DNA of 39,346 bases from JAIQFR01 sp041494445 (GCA_041494445.1 JBGQAU010000021.1:1-39346), one strand, 5' to 3'. Positions 1 to 8,796 are shown, numbered from the stretch's first letter. The notes: generated by a model from the sequence alone, not told the origin. Program-made: numbers and translations.

Positions 1-296
1 CCCGCCTTCGAGGAGTGCGTGTGCACGACGTGCACCCGCTCCCGCCGGAAGTGGGCCGCGAGCCGCGCCAGGGCGACGGCGTCCCAGAAAGGGTGGATGG
101 GATGCCGGAGCCAGGGGACGATCCTCACGTCGGCGTCCGCGATCGCCCGGGCCTCGTCGTCGAGGACGCCGCCGCGCCCCGCGACGAGCCCCACCGCGAA
201 GCGCGACCGGTCCTGATGCGCGACGCAGAAAAGCGTGTTCTCCTGCGCGCCGCCCAGCTCGAGGCGTGTGATCGCGTGGACGACGCGGGCCCTCAC
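1..296 (-). CDS. Glycosyltransferase family 4, N-terminal fragment (runs off left edge)
   Basis: This is the first 98 codons of a gene whose 3' part lies outside the window. Reading from a GTG at 296, the product begins with a short beta strand followed by the motif LELGGAQENTL, the glycine-rich loop typical of the N-terminal Rossmann domain of GT4 (GT-B fold) glycosyltransferases. It ends near VVHTHSSKAG, the usual HxHxxK-like segment after the first domain's core. The GTG overlaps the stop of the upstream asparagine-synthetase-like gene as GTGA, so the start is well supported and translational coupling is likely. By context it adds a sugar to the surface glycan on the cytoplasmic face of the membrane. 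Donor and acceptor cannot be told from this fragment. Confidence 0.82.
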   Translation of the reverse strand, partial: MRARVVHAITRLELGGAQENTLFCVAHQDRSRFAVGLVAGRGGVLDDEARAIADADVRIVPWLRHPIHPFWDAVALARLAAHFRRERVHVVHTHSSKA

Positions 297-2149
297 GCGC
301 GCCCCCGCCGGTCCAGGAACAGGAGGATCGACATCAGCAGGAACAGCGGGAGGCCCAGATCCCGTTTCCCCCGAAGGTGGAGGTCCAGCAAGGCTGCCGC
401 CTGCCCCCGGCGGAGCGGCACCAGGCTCGCGGCCGCCCGTCCCGTGAGGAGGTCGCCCGCCATGGAGCGGAGCGGGCCGCGGATCCAACCGGAGAGAGGC
501 AGGTCGAACCCCCGCTTCGGGCGTCGCAGGACCTCGGCGGGAATCGAGCCGGCGAACGCCTGACGGAGCGCGACCTTGGTCGCGCCGCCCGCGATCCGGA
601 GCCGGTCGGGAAGCCTCGCGGCCCACGACACCACCCGAGGATCGAGGTAAGGCACGCGGGCCTCGAGCGAGTGCGCCATCGAGGCGAGGTCCACCTTCGC
701 CAGCAGGTCGTGCGGGAGCCATTCTGCAAGGTCGGTCGCGAGCCGTGCCGCGGTCCCGCCTCCCGCGCCGAAGCGTCCGCGGAACGCGTCGAGCGCGGAG
801 CGCTCCACGGCGGCCACCGCGTCGCCGTCGAAAAGGCGCCGGGCGGTCGCTAGGTCCACGGTCGCCGTCCAGAGGAAATGGTTACGTGCAGGTTCCCGCT
901 CCGCCAGGGCGTCGAGCGCCTGGCCCGCGCGGGGCGGGAGGAGCCACGCCACGGGCCGGAGGCGCGCCGCGCGCCTTAGCCCCGGAACGCGGCCGAGCCA
1001 CCCGAGTCCGGCCTGGAGGACGTAGCGGCGGTATCCCCCGAAGAGCTCGTCGGCCCCCTCCCCGGTGAGCGCCACCGTGACCTCGCGGCGCGCGAACTCG
1101 GACAGGAGCGCCGTGGGGATCAGGGCGGGATCGGTGACCGGCATCGCGAGGTGGTCCACGAGGCGGGGCAGCCAGAGCGCGGCATCCTCGGCGCGCACGC
1201 GAAGCTCGTGGTGCCGGGTCCCGTATCGCGCGGCGACGAGGCGCGCGTGCGCGAGATCCGCGTCGCCGGTTTCCCCCTCGAAGCCCACCGAGAAGGTCGA
1301 GACGGGCCGGGTCGCGCCGTCCGAGAGGAGGTGCACCAGCACGGTCGAGTCGATCCCCCCCGAGAGGAACATGCCGAGCGGGACGTCCGAGACGGTCTGC
1401 CTCCGGACGGCGTCCCTGAGCAGCGCCGGAAGCTCGTCGCGGACGCGGCGCTCGTCGAGCCCCGGGTCCTCGCGAGCGCTCGGGACCTGCCACCAGGTTC
1501 CCGACTCGAGCCTTCCCTCCCGGACGCGCAGGAATCCGCCCGGGAGCAGCTTCCGCACTCCCCGGTAAGGAGTCCGGTCGCCCGGGAGGTACTGGAGGCA
1601 GAAAAGATCCACGAGCGCCTGCTCGTCGAGATCCGCCGGAACCCCCGGCGCGCGGAGGAGCGCGCGGACCTCCGACGCGAAATCGAGGCGGCCGCCGCTC
1701 TCGCGGTAATAGAGCGGCTTGACCCCCAGCCGGTCTCGCGCCAGGAACACCTCGTCGCTCTTCCGATCGTGGAGGCAGAACGCGAACATCCCGTCGAGCT
1801 TCTCCAGCATCGCCGGGCCGTCGTCCTCCCAGAGGTGGACCAGGACCTCGGTGTCGGACCTCGTGCTGAGGCGGTGGCCCGCCCCCTCGAGCCCGCTCCG
1901 AAGCTCGCGGAAGTTGTAGATCTCGCCGTTGAACACCACCTCGACCGAGCCGTCCTCGTTGGCGATCGGCTGGTCGCCGGTCGCGAGGTCGATCACGCGG
2001 AGCCGCCTGACCCCGGCGGTGACCCTCGGCGTCTCGAAGACCCCTTCGGAATCGGGACCCCGGTGCACGAGCGCCGCCAGCATCGCGCGGACCCCCTCAG
2101 CACCGGGGGGGCCGGCCGCGAGCGCCACGCTGCCGCAGATCCCGCACAT
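293..2149 (-). CDS. asnB: AsnB-type glutamine amidotransferase (asparagine synthetase family)
   Basis: A 618-residue protein with the class II glutaminase nucleophile Cys2 (MCGICG), HRGPDS at about 29-34, NGEIYN at 74-79 and the ATP pyrophosphatase loop SGGIDST at about 263-269. It is a complete, intact enzyme of usual length for the family. The family moves ammonia from glutamine to an AMP-activated carboxylate. In polysaccharide clusters such homologues are thought to amidate uronic-acid sugars or related acceptors rather than make free asparagine. The ATG start sits 9 bp after the FAD oxidoreductase gene, and the stop overlaps the next GT4 start. A second copy (17705-19585) lies in the same cluster. 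The family call is firm; the substrate is inferred. Confidence 0.93.
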   Translation of the reverse strand: MCGICGSVALAAGPPGAEGVRAMLAALVHRGPDSEGVFETPRVTAGVRRLRVIDLATGDQPIANEDGSVEVVFNGEIYNFRELRSGLEGAGHRLSTRSDTEVLVHLWEDDGPAMLEKLDGMFAFCLHDRKSDEVFLARDRLGVKPLYYRESGGRLDFASEVRALLRAPGVPADLDEQALVDLFCLQYLPGDRTPYRGVRKLLPGGFLRVREGRLESGTWWQVPSAREDPGLDERRVRDELPALLRDAVRRQTVSDVPLGMFLSGGIDSTVLVHLLSDGATRPVSTFSVGFEGETGDADLAHARLVAARYGTRHHELRVRAEDAALWLPRLVDHLAMPVTDPALIPTALLSEFARREVTVALTGEGADELFGGYRRYVLQAGLGWLGRVPGLRRAARLRPVAWLLPPRAGQALDALAEREPARNHFLWTATVDLATARRLFDGDAVAAVERSALDAFRGRFGAGGGTAARLATDLAEWLPHDLLAKVDLASMAHSLEARVPYLDPRVVSWAARLPDRLRIAGGATKVALRQAFAGSIPAEVLRRPKRGFDLPLSGWIRGPLRSMAGDLLTGRAAASLVPLRRGQAAALLDLHLRGKRDLGLPLFLLMSILLFLDRRGRA

Positions 2150-2158
2150 CCCGCGGCC

Positions 2159-3439
2159 CTATCCGGCGAGCCGGCGCGCGACGTCGAGCCCGTCGAGCAT
2201 CGCCCGCTCCATGTAGGAGTAGGTCCATGCGCCGTAGCGCCCGGCGAGATGGACTCCCCGCGCCTCGAGGTCGGGGACGACCCGAGCCAGCACCTCGAGG
2301 CGGCGCCGGTCGAAGATCACGTAGCCGGGGTCGATCGGCGTCCAGTTCCTGACGGGGAGCCGGTCGGACGGCCGGAGGATTCCTTCGTTGCGAAGCGCGT
2401 CGAGAGCCGACGACTCGAGGGACGCGAGGTCGCGGTTCTCGTTCCTCGCGAGGGCGATCTCGACATACATCGACGAGGTCCCCAACGGGGCGACACCGCG
2501 GGCGAACGAGGTGGGAAAGCCGACCCTGTAGAAAGGCACGTCGCCGTCCGGAAAATAGATCCAGTGCGCCCCGTCGCCGACTCCCTCGCGGTCCACCCCC
2601 AGATTGAGGCAGGCGACCGCCGACCAGTCGAGCCCGCCGGCCGCGTCCACGAGGCTCTCCTCGCCGGTCATCCGGAGGAAGCTCGGCAGGGCGATCGTGA
2701 CCACGAGCCGGCCCCACTCGATCCGCTCGCCGCTCTCGAGCGTGACCGTCCGCCGGTCGAGGTCCACCAACCTCGCCCGCGCGCCGCACCTCAGTGTCGA
2801 GATCCTTCGCGCGAACGCTTCGGGCAGGATCCCGATCCCACCGGTCCGCGGGTACCGGAAGGTCGGGTTGTACCCCATCCCCTCGTTCGGGAGCCCCAGC
2901 GCGCCCCGCACGACTTCTCTTAGGCTCGGCCGCGGGACCGACCAGGAAACCCAGTCCGCCGTCATGTCGGCCGGCTCCCGGCGGAACAACTTGGTGTTGT
3001 ACGGGAAAAGGAACGCCTCACTGATCCCCCGGCCGAACACCGAAAGCGACCAGTCCCGGAACGACGCCTCGGCGCCCTCCGGAACCGGCGATCCCAGGCT
3101 CTCGACGAAATCGGCGACGCACTTCGAGACCGTCCCGCCGGGAAGACCCTGGAGGTTGGCCTGGAACGGGAACGGGAGCGTCGCCCCGCGCGTCCTGACG
3201 AACGCCCTTCGCTCGATCGTCCGGAACGCGCCCGGGAGGAGTTCGTCCACGAGGGCGATCGCCCTCCGGTCGCGGAGGTGCAGCAGATGGCCGGTATGAT
3301 CGAACGAGAACCCCGCCACCTCGCGAGTGCGGCAGAGCCCGCCAGGAATCTCCTCCGCCTCGAGAACGAGGTGGGGAACCTTCCGGAGATGATAGGCCGC
3401 GCTCAGCCCCGCGAGACCTCCGCCGAGGATCAGGATCAT
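2159..3439 (-). CDS. FAD-dependent oxidoreductase, protoporphyrinogen-oxidase/amine-oxidase-like
   Basis: A 426-residue protein opening directly with a Rossmann dinucleotide loop (MILILGGGLAGLSAAYHL), then an acidic strand end and GGLCRT, the second FAD-contact motif of the NAD(P)-binding Rossmann-like/amine oxidase superfamily. The C-terminus has YGAWTYSYMERAMLDG, resembling the closing FAD-contact helix of these enzymes. Relatives occur in polysaccharide clusters near UDP-galactopyranose mutase-like proteins, usually with unknown substrate. The ATG start has a GAGGG ribosome site 5 nt upstream and lies 7 bp after the WecA-like gene, so the two are probably co-translated. A sugar or lipid-carrier redox role is possible, but I cannot name a reaction. 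Confidence 0.8.
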   Translation of the reverse strand: MILILGGGLAGLSAAYHLRKVPHLVLEAEEIPGGLCRTREVAGFSFDHTGHLLHLRDRRAIALVDELLPGAFRTIERRAFVRTRGATLPFPFQANLQGLPGGTVSKCVADFVESLGSPVPEGAEASFRDWSLSVFGRGISEAFLFPYNTKLFRREPADMTADWVSWSVPRPSLREVVRGALGLPNEGMGYNPTFRYPRTGGIGILPEAFARRISTLRCGARARLVDLDRRTVTLESGERIEWGRLVVTIALPSFLRMTGEESLVDAAGGLDWSAVACLNLGVDREGVGDGAHWIYFPDGDVPFYRVGFPTSFARGVAPLGTSSMYVEIALARNENRDLASLESSALDALRNEGILRPSDRLPVRNWTPIDPGYVIFDRRRLEVLARVVPDLEARGVHLAGRYGAWTYSYMERAMLDGLDVARRLAG

Positions 3440-3446
3440 GAGGCCC

Positions 3447-4451
3447 TCACAGGCTCATGTCCACGCGCCGTAGCAGCCAGCCGAGGGCGACCGCCGCCAG
3501 AACGATCCCGGCCAGCAGGGTCGCGGCGCCGACCGCTCCGACCACGCTCATGCCGATCGCCGCGCCGCCGAGGAGCGCGGTGGCCGCGTACGAGGCCAGC
3601 ACGGTCTGCCGGGTCGTGAGCCGCCACTTCCTGAGCCTCAAGGCGACGTGGTCGGGGCTTCCCACCATCATGGGCAACCCGCGCCGTCGGCGGACGTACA
3701 TGACGAACAGCATGTCGAACAGCGGCACCCCGAGGATCAGCCCCGGCGCGACCGCGGCGATCCGGTTATTCTCCGTGTAGCCGTTGTTCATCGCCAGGGC
3801 ACCGAGCAGGAGGCCGAGCAGCAGGCTACCGGCGTCCCCCATGTAGATCCGGGCGGGCTCGAAGTTGAGCCGCAGGAAGCCGAGGCACGCGCCGCAGAGA
3901 CCCGCGAGCAGCGTCGCCGACTCGTGGCGCCCGTTCCAGACCGCGACGAAGAAAAGCGCCGCCGCCGCGACGGCCGCCGTTCCCGCGGACAGGCCGTCCA
4001 TGATGTCGATCAGGTTGAACGCGTTCGTGGTCGCGAGCAACCACAGGACCGACAGCGGCAGGGCCGCCCAGACCGGGAGGAAGGTGAGCTTGATGTAGAT
4101 CCCGGACTTGACCAGGACCAGCACGGCCACGGCCTGCCCGAGCAGCTTCGTCCAGGGCCCGATCTGCCCCAGGTCGTCCACGAGCCCGAGGATCACGACG
4201 ATGGACCCGGCCAGGAGCATCGCCAGGACGTCGTCGCGGAAATGGAGCGTGAACGCGATCGCCAGCAGGAACGCGAGGAAAATCGCGAGTCCCCCGAGGT
4301 ACGGCACGGGGTCTCGCTGGCCCTTGAGGCGCCCGTCCGGACGGTCCACGATCCCGAATCTGAGCGCCGCCTCGCGCATGACCGGCGTGAGCCAGGCCGC
4401 GAGCCCCAGCGCGAGCAGGAAGGTGGACGCGTACACGATGGCGCGGTTCAA
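3447..4451 (-). CDS. WecA/TagO-like polyprenyl-phosphate sugar-1-phosphate transferase
   Basis: A 334-residue polytopic membrane protein of the MraY/WecA (glycosyltransferase 4) family. It would attach a HexNAc-1-phosphate to undecaprenyl phosphate, the first membrane step of glycan synthesis. Visible signatures are LVDDLGQ near 91-97 (the Mg-binding Asp pair), NAFNLIDIMDGL at 143-154, IYMGDAGS near 202-209 and a cytoplasmic GSPDHVALRL at 265-274, with about ten hydrophobic segments between. I chose the TTG at 4451 because it overlaps the preceding stop as TTGA, has GGAGG 9 nt upstream, and begins just before the first membrane helix. The open frame itself runs on to 5435, but that extension is only an antisense-like shadow of the GT2 gene. 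The sugar specificity is unknown. Confidence 0.88.
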   Translation of the reverse strand: MNRAIVYASTFLLALGLAAWLTPVMREAALRFGIVDRPDGRLKGQRDPVPYLGGLAIFLAFLLAIAFTLHFRDDVLAMLLAGSIVVILGLVDDLGQIGPWTKLLGQAVAVLVLVKSGIYIKLTFLPVWAALPLSVLWLLATTNAFNLIDIMDGLSAGTAAVAAAALFFVAVWNGRHESATLLAGLCGACLGFLRLNFEPARIYMGDAGSLLLGLLLGALAMNNGYTENNRIAAVAPGLILGVPLFDMLFVMYVRRRRGLPMMVGSPDHVALRLRKWRLTTRQTVLASYAATALLGGAAIGMSVVGAVGAATLLAGIVLAAVALGWLLRRVDMSL

Positions 4452-5455
4452 GCCGGCGGCCCTCCGTGGAGAGTTTGGTGCCTCGGCCGGGCCGAGTCCA
4501 GCCGACGCTTCTCGAGGGCGCCGCGAAAGACGGCCCGCTCCCGCCGGAGCCTCAGGAGCACGCGGGGAGAGGTCAGGAGCAGGATCGCGGCGAGCACCAG
4601 GTCGCGGCCGAGGATGAACGGGAGATCGCGGAGGTAGGCCCCGGGCGTGTCGTTGCGGAGGATCGTCAGGTAACGGTTCTTCGCGACGTGGAACCGGACC
4701 TCCGCGCTCCGGTTCAGGAGCGCCAGTCCCCGCCGCCTCACCGACGCATCGGACGCGGTGGAGCCTCGCGCGTGGTACCCGACCGCCTCGTGGCGGTACG
4801 CCGCCTTCCACCCGAGGCGCCGCGCCCTCCACGCCAGGTCCAGGTCCTCGTAGAACGCGAAGAACCGCGTGTCGAACACCTCGCCGTCCGGATCGGCGAC
4901 TTCCTCGAGCATCGCGCGCCTGTAGAGGGCCGCCGCCCCGCACGCCCCGAACACCTCCGCGTCGCGGTCGAACTGGCCCTGGTCCGGCTCCCCGTAGCCT
5001 CGATCCACCGGCTGTCGGGATCGCGCCAGCAACTGCCCTGCCGAGTCGAGGGTCCGCCCGTCGGGCCGCAGAAGCTTCCCGGCCGCGATCCCGACCGCGG
5101 GGTCGTCGAAGGCCGGCAGCAGTTCTTCGAGGAACCGGGGCCAGAGGCGCGTGTCGGGGTTCAGCACCAGCACGAACGGGCTGCCCGTGCGCGCGAACCC
5201 CAGATTGTTCCCGCCGCAGAACCCGAGATTGGCGCCGCACTCGATCAGCGCCACGTCGGGGAAGCCGTCGCGCACGATCGCGGCGGTACCGTCCGTGGAG
5301 CCGTTGTCCACCACGACGATCTCGGCCGGCGGCCTCGCGAGCCCACGGAGGCTGCGGAGGCACTCCGAGATCCACGCCGACGCGTTCCAGGCGACGACCA
5401 CCGCTGCGACCGGAGCCCGCTCCCCGCTTCCGCACGCGCCTCGGCTTTCGGTCAT
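4448..5455 (-). CDS. GT2 glycosyltransferase (WbbL/rhamnosyltransferase-like)
   Basis: A 335-residue GT-A fold enzyme. It carries VDNGSTDGT near the N-terminus (nucleotide binding), NLGFCGGNN, the DxD-like VLNPDTRL, and FYEDLDLAWRARRLGW (catalytic ED motif), the pattern of WbbL-type rhamnosyl- and related transferases. A hydrophobic C-terminal stretch (LVLAAILLL) may anchor it to the membrane. An ATG at 5455 gives a start 13 bp after the methyltransferase gene; upstream extension of the frame to 5641 would overlap that gene heavily and is not credible. The 3' end overlaps the WecA-like TTG start. It probably adds an early sugar to the lipid-linked glycan. Confidence 0.87.
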   Translation of the reverse strand: MTESRGACGSGERAPVAAVVVAWNASAWISECLRSLRGLARPPAEIVVVDNGSTDGTAAIVRDGFPDVALIECGANLGFCGGNNLGFARTGSPFVLVLNPDTRLWPRFLEELLPAFDDPAVGIAAGKLLRPDGRTLDSAGQLLARSRQPVDRGYGEPDQGQFDRDAEVFGACGAAALYRRAMLEEVADPDGEVFDTRFFAFYEDLDLAWRARRLGWKAAYRHEAVGYHARGSTASDASVRRRGLALLNRSAEVRFHVAKNRYLTILRNDTPGAYLRDLPFILGRDLVLAAILLLTSPRVLLRLRRERAVFRGALEKRRLDSARPRHQTLHGGPPA

Positions 5456-5468
5456 CTCGCTCAAGACT

Positions 5469-6329
5469 CTACCGCCGGACCGCGACGACGATGTCCTGGG
5501 AGGAGAGGTGCTCCACGCGACCCGACCAGCCGCCCCAGTGGATCGGCTCCACGATCTCCAGGCCGTGCCGGGCGTACATCCCGCGAACGGCCTCCTCCCG
5601 GTACGCCACCGCGGACTCGGGGATTCCGGAGTCCACGACACGGCATCCGCCGAGGTCGTGCGCGAAGCGCGTCGGGCTCGTCCCCTCCCGGATCCTCCGG
5701 TCGGCCTCCGCGTCGAGGAGGAACCAGGTGATCAGGCTCCGCGCGCCGGGGCGCAGGACCCGGGCGACTTCGGAGAGGTAGCGGTCGGTGCCGTCGGGGA
5801 GCATGTGCGTCACGACCGACGTCAGGAACGCGAAGTCGAACGACGCGTCCTCGTAAGGGAATCGGTACTCCGACGGCGCGAATCGCCCCTTGGGGTTGTA
5901 CATCGGGCTCAGAACGTCCGCCTGGACGAAGCGAAAACGCGGGTGCCTCGACCCGATGTGATCGCAGCACCAGCGAACGTGCTCCTCGAGGAGGTCGAAT
6001 CCCTCGTAGGAGCCGCCGTCCCGGAGATACCGGGTGAGCGGGAGCGCCATCCGCCCGGCGCCGCAACCCACGTCGAGCACCCGGTCGCTCGGCTTCAGGC
6101 CGCAAAGGATCACGAAGTACCGGAAGAACTCCCCGCCGATCGCCTCGAAGTCGCCTCCCCCGACGAACGCGATGCTCCTCGGCGGGATTCCCTCCGCCCG
6201 ACGCCCCCACAGCCGGTCGAGAACGTCCGTGGGGAAGAACACGATCCTCCGGACCGAAGGCCGGTAGTAGATCCGCCTGAGGAAGGTCTGGACGGGCGCC
6301 GGGAGCCACCTCCGCAGAGCTTCCCTCAT
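5469..6329 (-). CDS. SAM-dependent class I methyltransferase
   Basis: About 286 residues with motif I VLDVGCGAGRMALPL, an acidic residue at the next strand (YEGFDLLEEHV), a motif with QADVL for the adenine contact, and FDFAFLTSVVTHMLP, as in Methyltransf_11/25-type enzymes. It ends with the DIVVAVRR strand. It likely methylates a sugar or lipid in the glycan cluster; the substrate is unknown. The ATG at 6329 (MREALRRW) is preferred over an in-frame TTG at 6389 because conserved-looking sequence begins after it. Its ribosome site is poor, so the start is uncertain. Between this gene and the GT9 gene (6330-6402) lies a short AT-richer segment with TACAAT on the minus strand, a possible weak -10 element without a good -35. 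Confidence 0.8.
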   Translation of the reverse strand: MREALRRWLPAPVQTFLRRIYYRPSVRRIVFFPTDVLDRLWGRRAEGIPPRSIAFVGGGDFEAIGGEFFRYFVILCGLKPSDRVLDVGCGAGRMALPLTRYLRDGGSYEGFDLLEEHVRWCCDHIGSRHPRFRFVQADVLSPMYNPKGRFAPSEYRFPYEDASFDFAFLTSVVTHMLPDGTDRYLSEVARVLRPGARSLITWFLLDAEADRRIREGTSPTRFAHDLGGCRVVDSGIPESAVAYREEAVRGMYARHGLEIVEPIHWGGWSGRVEHLSSQDIVVAVRR

Positions 6330-6402
6330 CGGGCCCCCGAAACGCGCTCGCGGCGGTCGCGAAGACACTTCACGGCGGAATTGTAACAAAAGGAGAGGTC
6401 GC

Positions 6403-7584
6403 TCAGGACGGCGATCCGCCCCTTTCGCCGAGGACCCCGAGGCAGGCCTCGAGCACCCGCTCCGCGGGAATTGCGCCGAAGCCGTGGTCGGAGGTGCAGT
6501 CGAGGTCGAAGCAAGGCCGCTCGTGGTCGATCGGCACGGAGACGCTCATGAAGCGCTCGCCGTCCTCGTACGGGAAGGTCAGGAGCGGGTCGGTCGGCCC
6601 GAACACCGCGACCGTCGGACAATCCACCGCCGCGGCAAGGTGCGAGCTTCCGGAATCGTTCGCGACGAGCAGGGCGGCGCGCTCCAGCACCGCCGCGAGG
6701 GCCCCGAGATCGGTCCGCCCCGTGAGGTCGGCGGGACGGCGGACCATCGCCGCTGCGAGCGCACGCGTGACCGGTGCATCCGCCTCGCGGCCCGCGAGCA
6801 CGACGCGAAGGCCCGCCGCCTCGAGGCCGTCGCCCACCTCGGCGAACCTCTCGGCGGGCCAGCGGGCCGCGGCGCGATTCGATCCCGGCGCGATCACCGC
6901 GAACCGCTCCCCTGCCCGAAGGCGCGCGTCCGCCTGCAGCAGTGTCCCGGCCTCGACGCGGTCGTCATCATCGACCCGGAACACCGGCCGGCGCGGGACC
7001 GCGGGCGCTCCCGCGGCGGCGGCGAGGTCGAGCGCGAGGTCGAGCATCGAGCGGCGCCGGTCGTACGGGACCGCGTCCGTCAACAGACGTTCGAGGCCGA
7101 GCCCGGAGAACCCGAAGCGGCGCCGGGCCGCCGGGAGCAGGTACGCCGCGACGACTCGCGGATCGCCTCTCATGTCGAACGCCCAGTCGTACGCCTCGCG
7201 GCGAAGCCTCGCCGAAACCGAGAGCACCTCCGCCGGCGCCGGCAGGTCGCCCCGCCGCGGGTCGTACCAAGGCGCCGGCGCTTCGAGTACCCGGTCCACG
7301 TCCGGGTTTCCCTCGAGGGCGGCGCGGCCCCACGGTGCCGCGAGCGCGTCGAGCCGCGCCTCGGGATACGCTCGCCTGAGCGCGGCGAGCGCCGGCGTCG
7401 ACATGAGAACGTCGCCGAGGTGGTCGAGTCGCACGACGAGGATCGAGCGAGGCACCGGCGGACAAGGCCCCCGCGGGGCGAGGAGCCCCAGGAGCGGCGC
7501 GGCGGGTGCCGCGGCGAGGTCCAGGGCCCACGCGATCCGACGCGCGCGGCGGGAGTAGTTGCAGTACCCGCTCGGGCCCCTCAT
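6403..7584 (-). CDS. GT9 glycosyltransferase (heptosyltransferase family)
   Basis: A 393-residue protein of the ADP-heptose:LPS heptosyltransferase family (GT-B fold). It shows the N-terminal VVRLDHLGDVLMSTPAL motif and the C-terminal nucleotide-sugar site NDSGSSHLAAAV followed by VAVFGPTDP. Family members transfer heptose or other sugars to LPS core-like acceptors in the cytoplasm. Because no heptose synthesis genes are in view, the sugar is unknown. The ATG start overlaps the upstream GT4 stop as ATGA, so the start is well fixed. The first 45 residues are a non-conserved Arg/Ala-rich extension. Confidence 0.88.
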   Translation of the reverse strand: MRGPSGYCNYSRRARRIAWALDLAAAPAAPLLGLLAPRGPCPPVPRSILVVRLDHLGDVLMSTPALAALRRAYPEARLDALAAPWGRAALEGNPDVDRVLEAPAPWYDPRRGDLPAPAEVLSVSARLRREAYDWAFDMRGDPRVVAAYLLPAARRRFGFSGLGLERLLTDAVPYDRRRSMLDLALDLAAAAGAPAVPRRPVFRVDDDDRVEAGTLLQADARLRAGERFAVIAPGSNRAAARWPAERFAEVGDGLEAAGLRVVLAGREADAPVTRALAAAMVRRPADLTGRTDLGALAAVLERAALLVANDSGSSHLAAAVDCPTVAVFGPTDPLLTFPYEDGERFMSVSVPIDHERPCFDLDCTSDHGFGAIPAERVLEACLGVLGERGGSPS

Positions 7585-8726
7585 GTCCGGCCGGCCTCCT
7601 CGAGGGCCTGGCGGTAAACCTCGATCGTCTCCCGCGCGGTCCTCGCCCAGGAGTACCCCCGTGCCCTTTCCCTTCCCCGGGAGATCGCATCGGCCCGGGC
7701 GGCCGGGTCATGACCCAAGCGGTCGAGGGCGGCGGCCCATGCTTCGACGTCGTCGGGGCCGGCGAGGAGCGCCGCGTCTCCGAGCACCTCGGCCAGCGCC
7801 CCGGCCGGAGAAGCGACGACCGGGCAGCCGGCCGCCATCGCCTCGAGAGGCGGAAGGCCAAACCCTTCGTACCGGCTCGGGAACACGAACGCGAACGCCG
7901 CGCGGTAGGCGGCGCCGAGGGTGGCATCGTCCACGTGACCCAGGGGAAGTACGAAGTCGGCGAGACCGAGGGACCGCGCTTCGCGAAGCAGCTCGTTTCG
8001 CCGTGCTCCCTCCTCCCCGGCGATGACGAGATGCAGGCCCTCCCCCCCCTCCCGACACCGCGCCAGCACGCGAAGGAGAAACGGGACGTTCTTCAGGGGG
8101 TCGAGCCCCCCGGCGTAGAAGAGAAAAGGCCGGGGGAACCCGGCCGCCGCGGCGTCGGCGCTCGAAGGGGAGTGGAGGGCTTCCGCCACGCCGTTCGGCA
8201 CGGCGACCACGCGCGAGGCGTCGAGCGGGTAGTGCGCGAGAAGGTCGCGGCGCGTCGTCTCCGACACGGCGACGACCCGGTGGGCGGCGAAGGCGCTCCG
8301 GAACGTCCTCCGGAACGCTTGGCGGTGGCGCCACGACAGCGCCTCCGGAAACAGCCTCGCCACCAGGTCGTGCACGGTGAGGACGAGTGCTTTCCCCCCC
8401 GCCCCCGCGGAGGGGAGGGCATACGCGGGCGAATGATAGAGATCGATCCCCTCCCGACGCAGCAGCCGCGGTATCAGGTGCCGGTCCGCGATGCCGATTC
8501 CGCGGCGCGGCCCGCGGTAGCGAACGTCGCGGAGCCCGAGCTCCGCCCCCACGCTCGACCACGACAGGGCCGCGAATTCCCACCCCGAAGGCGCCGCGGC
8601 AGGCAGGGCGCGCACCAGCTCCCGCGCGTACCGGCCGACTCCACGGCCTCCGCTCGGGGTTTCGAGACAGCGGAGATCCACGAGGACGCGCGTGCCCTTT
8701 CCCGGGCCTCGGCAAGAAACGTCCAC
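7581..8726 (-). CDS. GT4 glycosyltransferase
   Basis: A 381-residue GT-B enzyme. It has RGVGRYARELV near the N-terminus, VVAVPNGV in the linker, and the donor-site EGFGLPPLEAMAAGCPVV (the E-x7-E motif) near the C-terminus, as in mannosyl- and glucosyl-transferases of family 4. I set the start at the GTG at 8726 because GGAGGGAGG lies 4-8 nt upstream; an in-frame GTG at 8789 would add 21 unconserved residues and cover a hairpin and inverted repeat that look regulatory. It is the first gene of the left minus-strand operon and overlaps GT9 by 4 bp. Its upstream region is shared with the divergent GT2 pair. Confidence 0.87.
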   Translation of the reverse strand: MDVSCRGPGKGTRVLVDLRCLETPSGGRGVGRYARELVRALPAAAPSGWEFAALSWSSVGAELGLRDVRYRGPRRGIGIADRHLIPRLLRREGIDLYHSPAYALPSAGAGGKALVLTVHDLVARLFPEALSWRHRQAFRRTFRSAFAAHRVVAVSETTRRDLLAHYPLDASRVVAVPNGVAEALHSPSSADAAAAGFPRPFLFYAGGLDPLKNVPFLLRVLARCREGGEGLHLVIAGEEGARRNELLREARSLGLADFVLPLGHVDDATLGAAYRAAFAFVFPSRYEGFGLPPLEAMAAGCPVVASPAGALAEVLGDAALLAGPDDVEAWAAALDRLGHDPAARADAISRGRERARGYSWARTARETIEVYRQALEEAGRT

Positions 8727-8740
8727 CCGGCCTCCCTCCG

Positions 8741-8759
8741 GGCCCCGATCCGCGGGGCC
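8741..8759 (-). promoter_or_regulatory. GC stem-loop in the GT4 mRNA leader
   Basis: Perfect 7-bp inverted arms GGCCCCG and CGGGGCC flank a 5-nt loop on the minus-strand transcript. The stem ends about 1 nt before the GGAGGGAGG ribosome site of the GT4 gene. If the candidate promoter at 8767-8796 is used, this hairpin would lie at the extreme 5' end of the mRNA, where stems are known to protect transcripts or tune ribosome access. The structure is read directly from sequence; its function is inferred. Confidence 0.45.
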
Positions 8760-8766
8760 GGCGATC

Positions 8767-8796
8767 AGGCTAGTTTGATTCCCCCCCACGAATCAA
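8767..8796 (-). promoter_or_regulatory. Candidate sigma70-type promoter for the left minus-strand operon
   Basis: On the minus strand TTGATT (8796-8791) and TAGCCT (8772-8767) are separated by 18 bp in the divergent intergenic region. The match to TTGACA/TATAAT is partial (4/6 and 3/6). Its position upstream of the first gene of the operon supports it. The arms of the inverted repeat at 8775-8796 cover the -35 box and spacer. Confidence 0.3.
8775..8796. promoter_or_regulatory. Perfect 7-bp inverted repeat, possible operator
   Basis: TTGATTC (8775-8781) and GAATCAA (8790-8796) form a perfect inverted repeat with an 8-bp C-rich centre. The spacing of about 15 bp centre to centre is in the range for a dimeric DNA-binding protein. 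It is AT-rich in a GC-rich setting and sits between divergently transcribed glycosyltransferase genes. No regulator gene is adjacent. Confidence 0.4.

Noticed and set aside
3447..5435. A single 662-residue fusion protein ending in the WecA-like domain
   Set aside because: Only the last 334 residues have membrane helices and family motifs. The first half overlaps the GT2 gene in another frame and is Arg/Gly-rich filler.
6330..6402. TTG start at 6389 for the methyltransferase
   Set aside because: It would make the AT-richer spacer coding and add a non-conserved segment. No ribosome site supports it.
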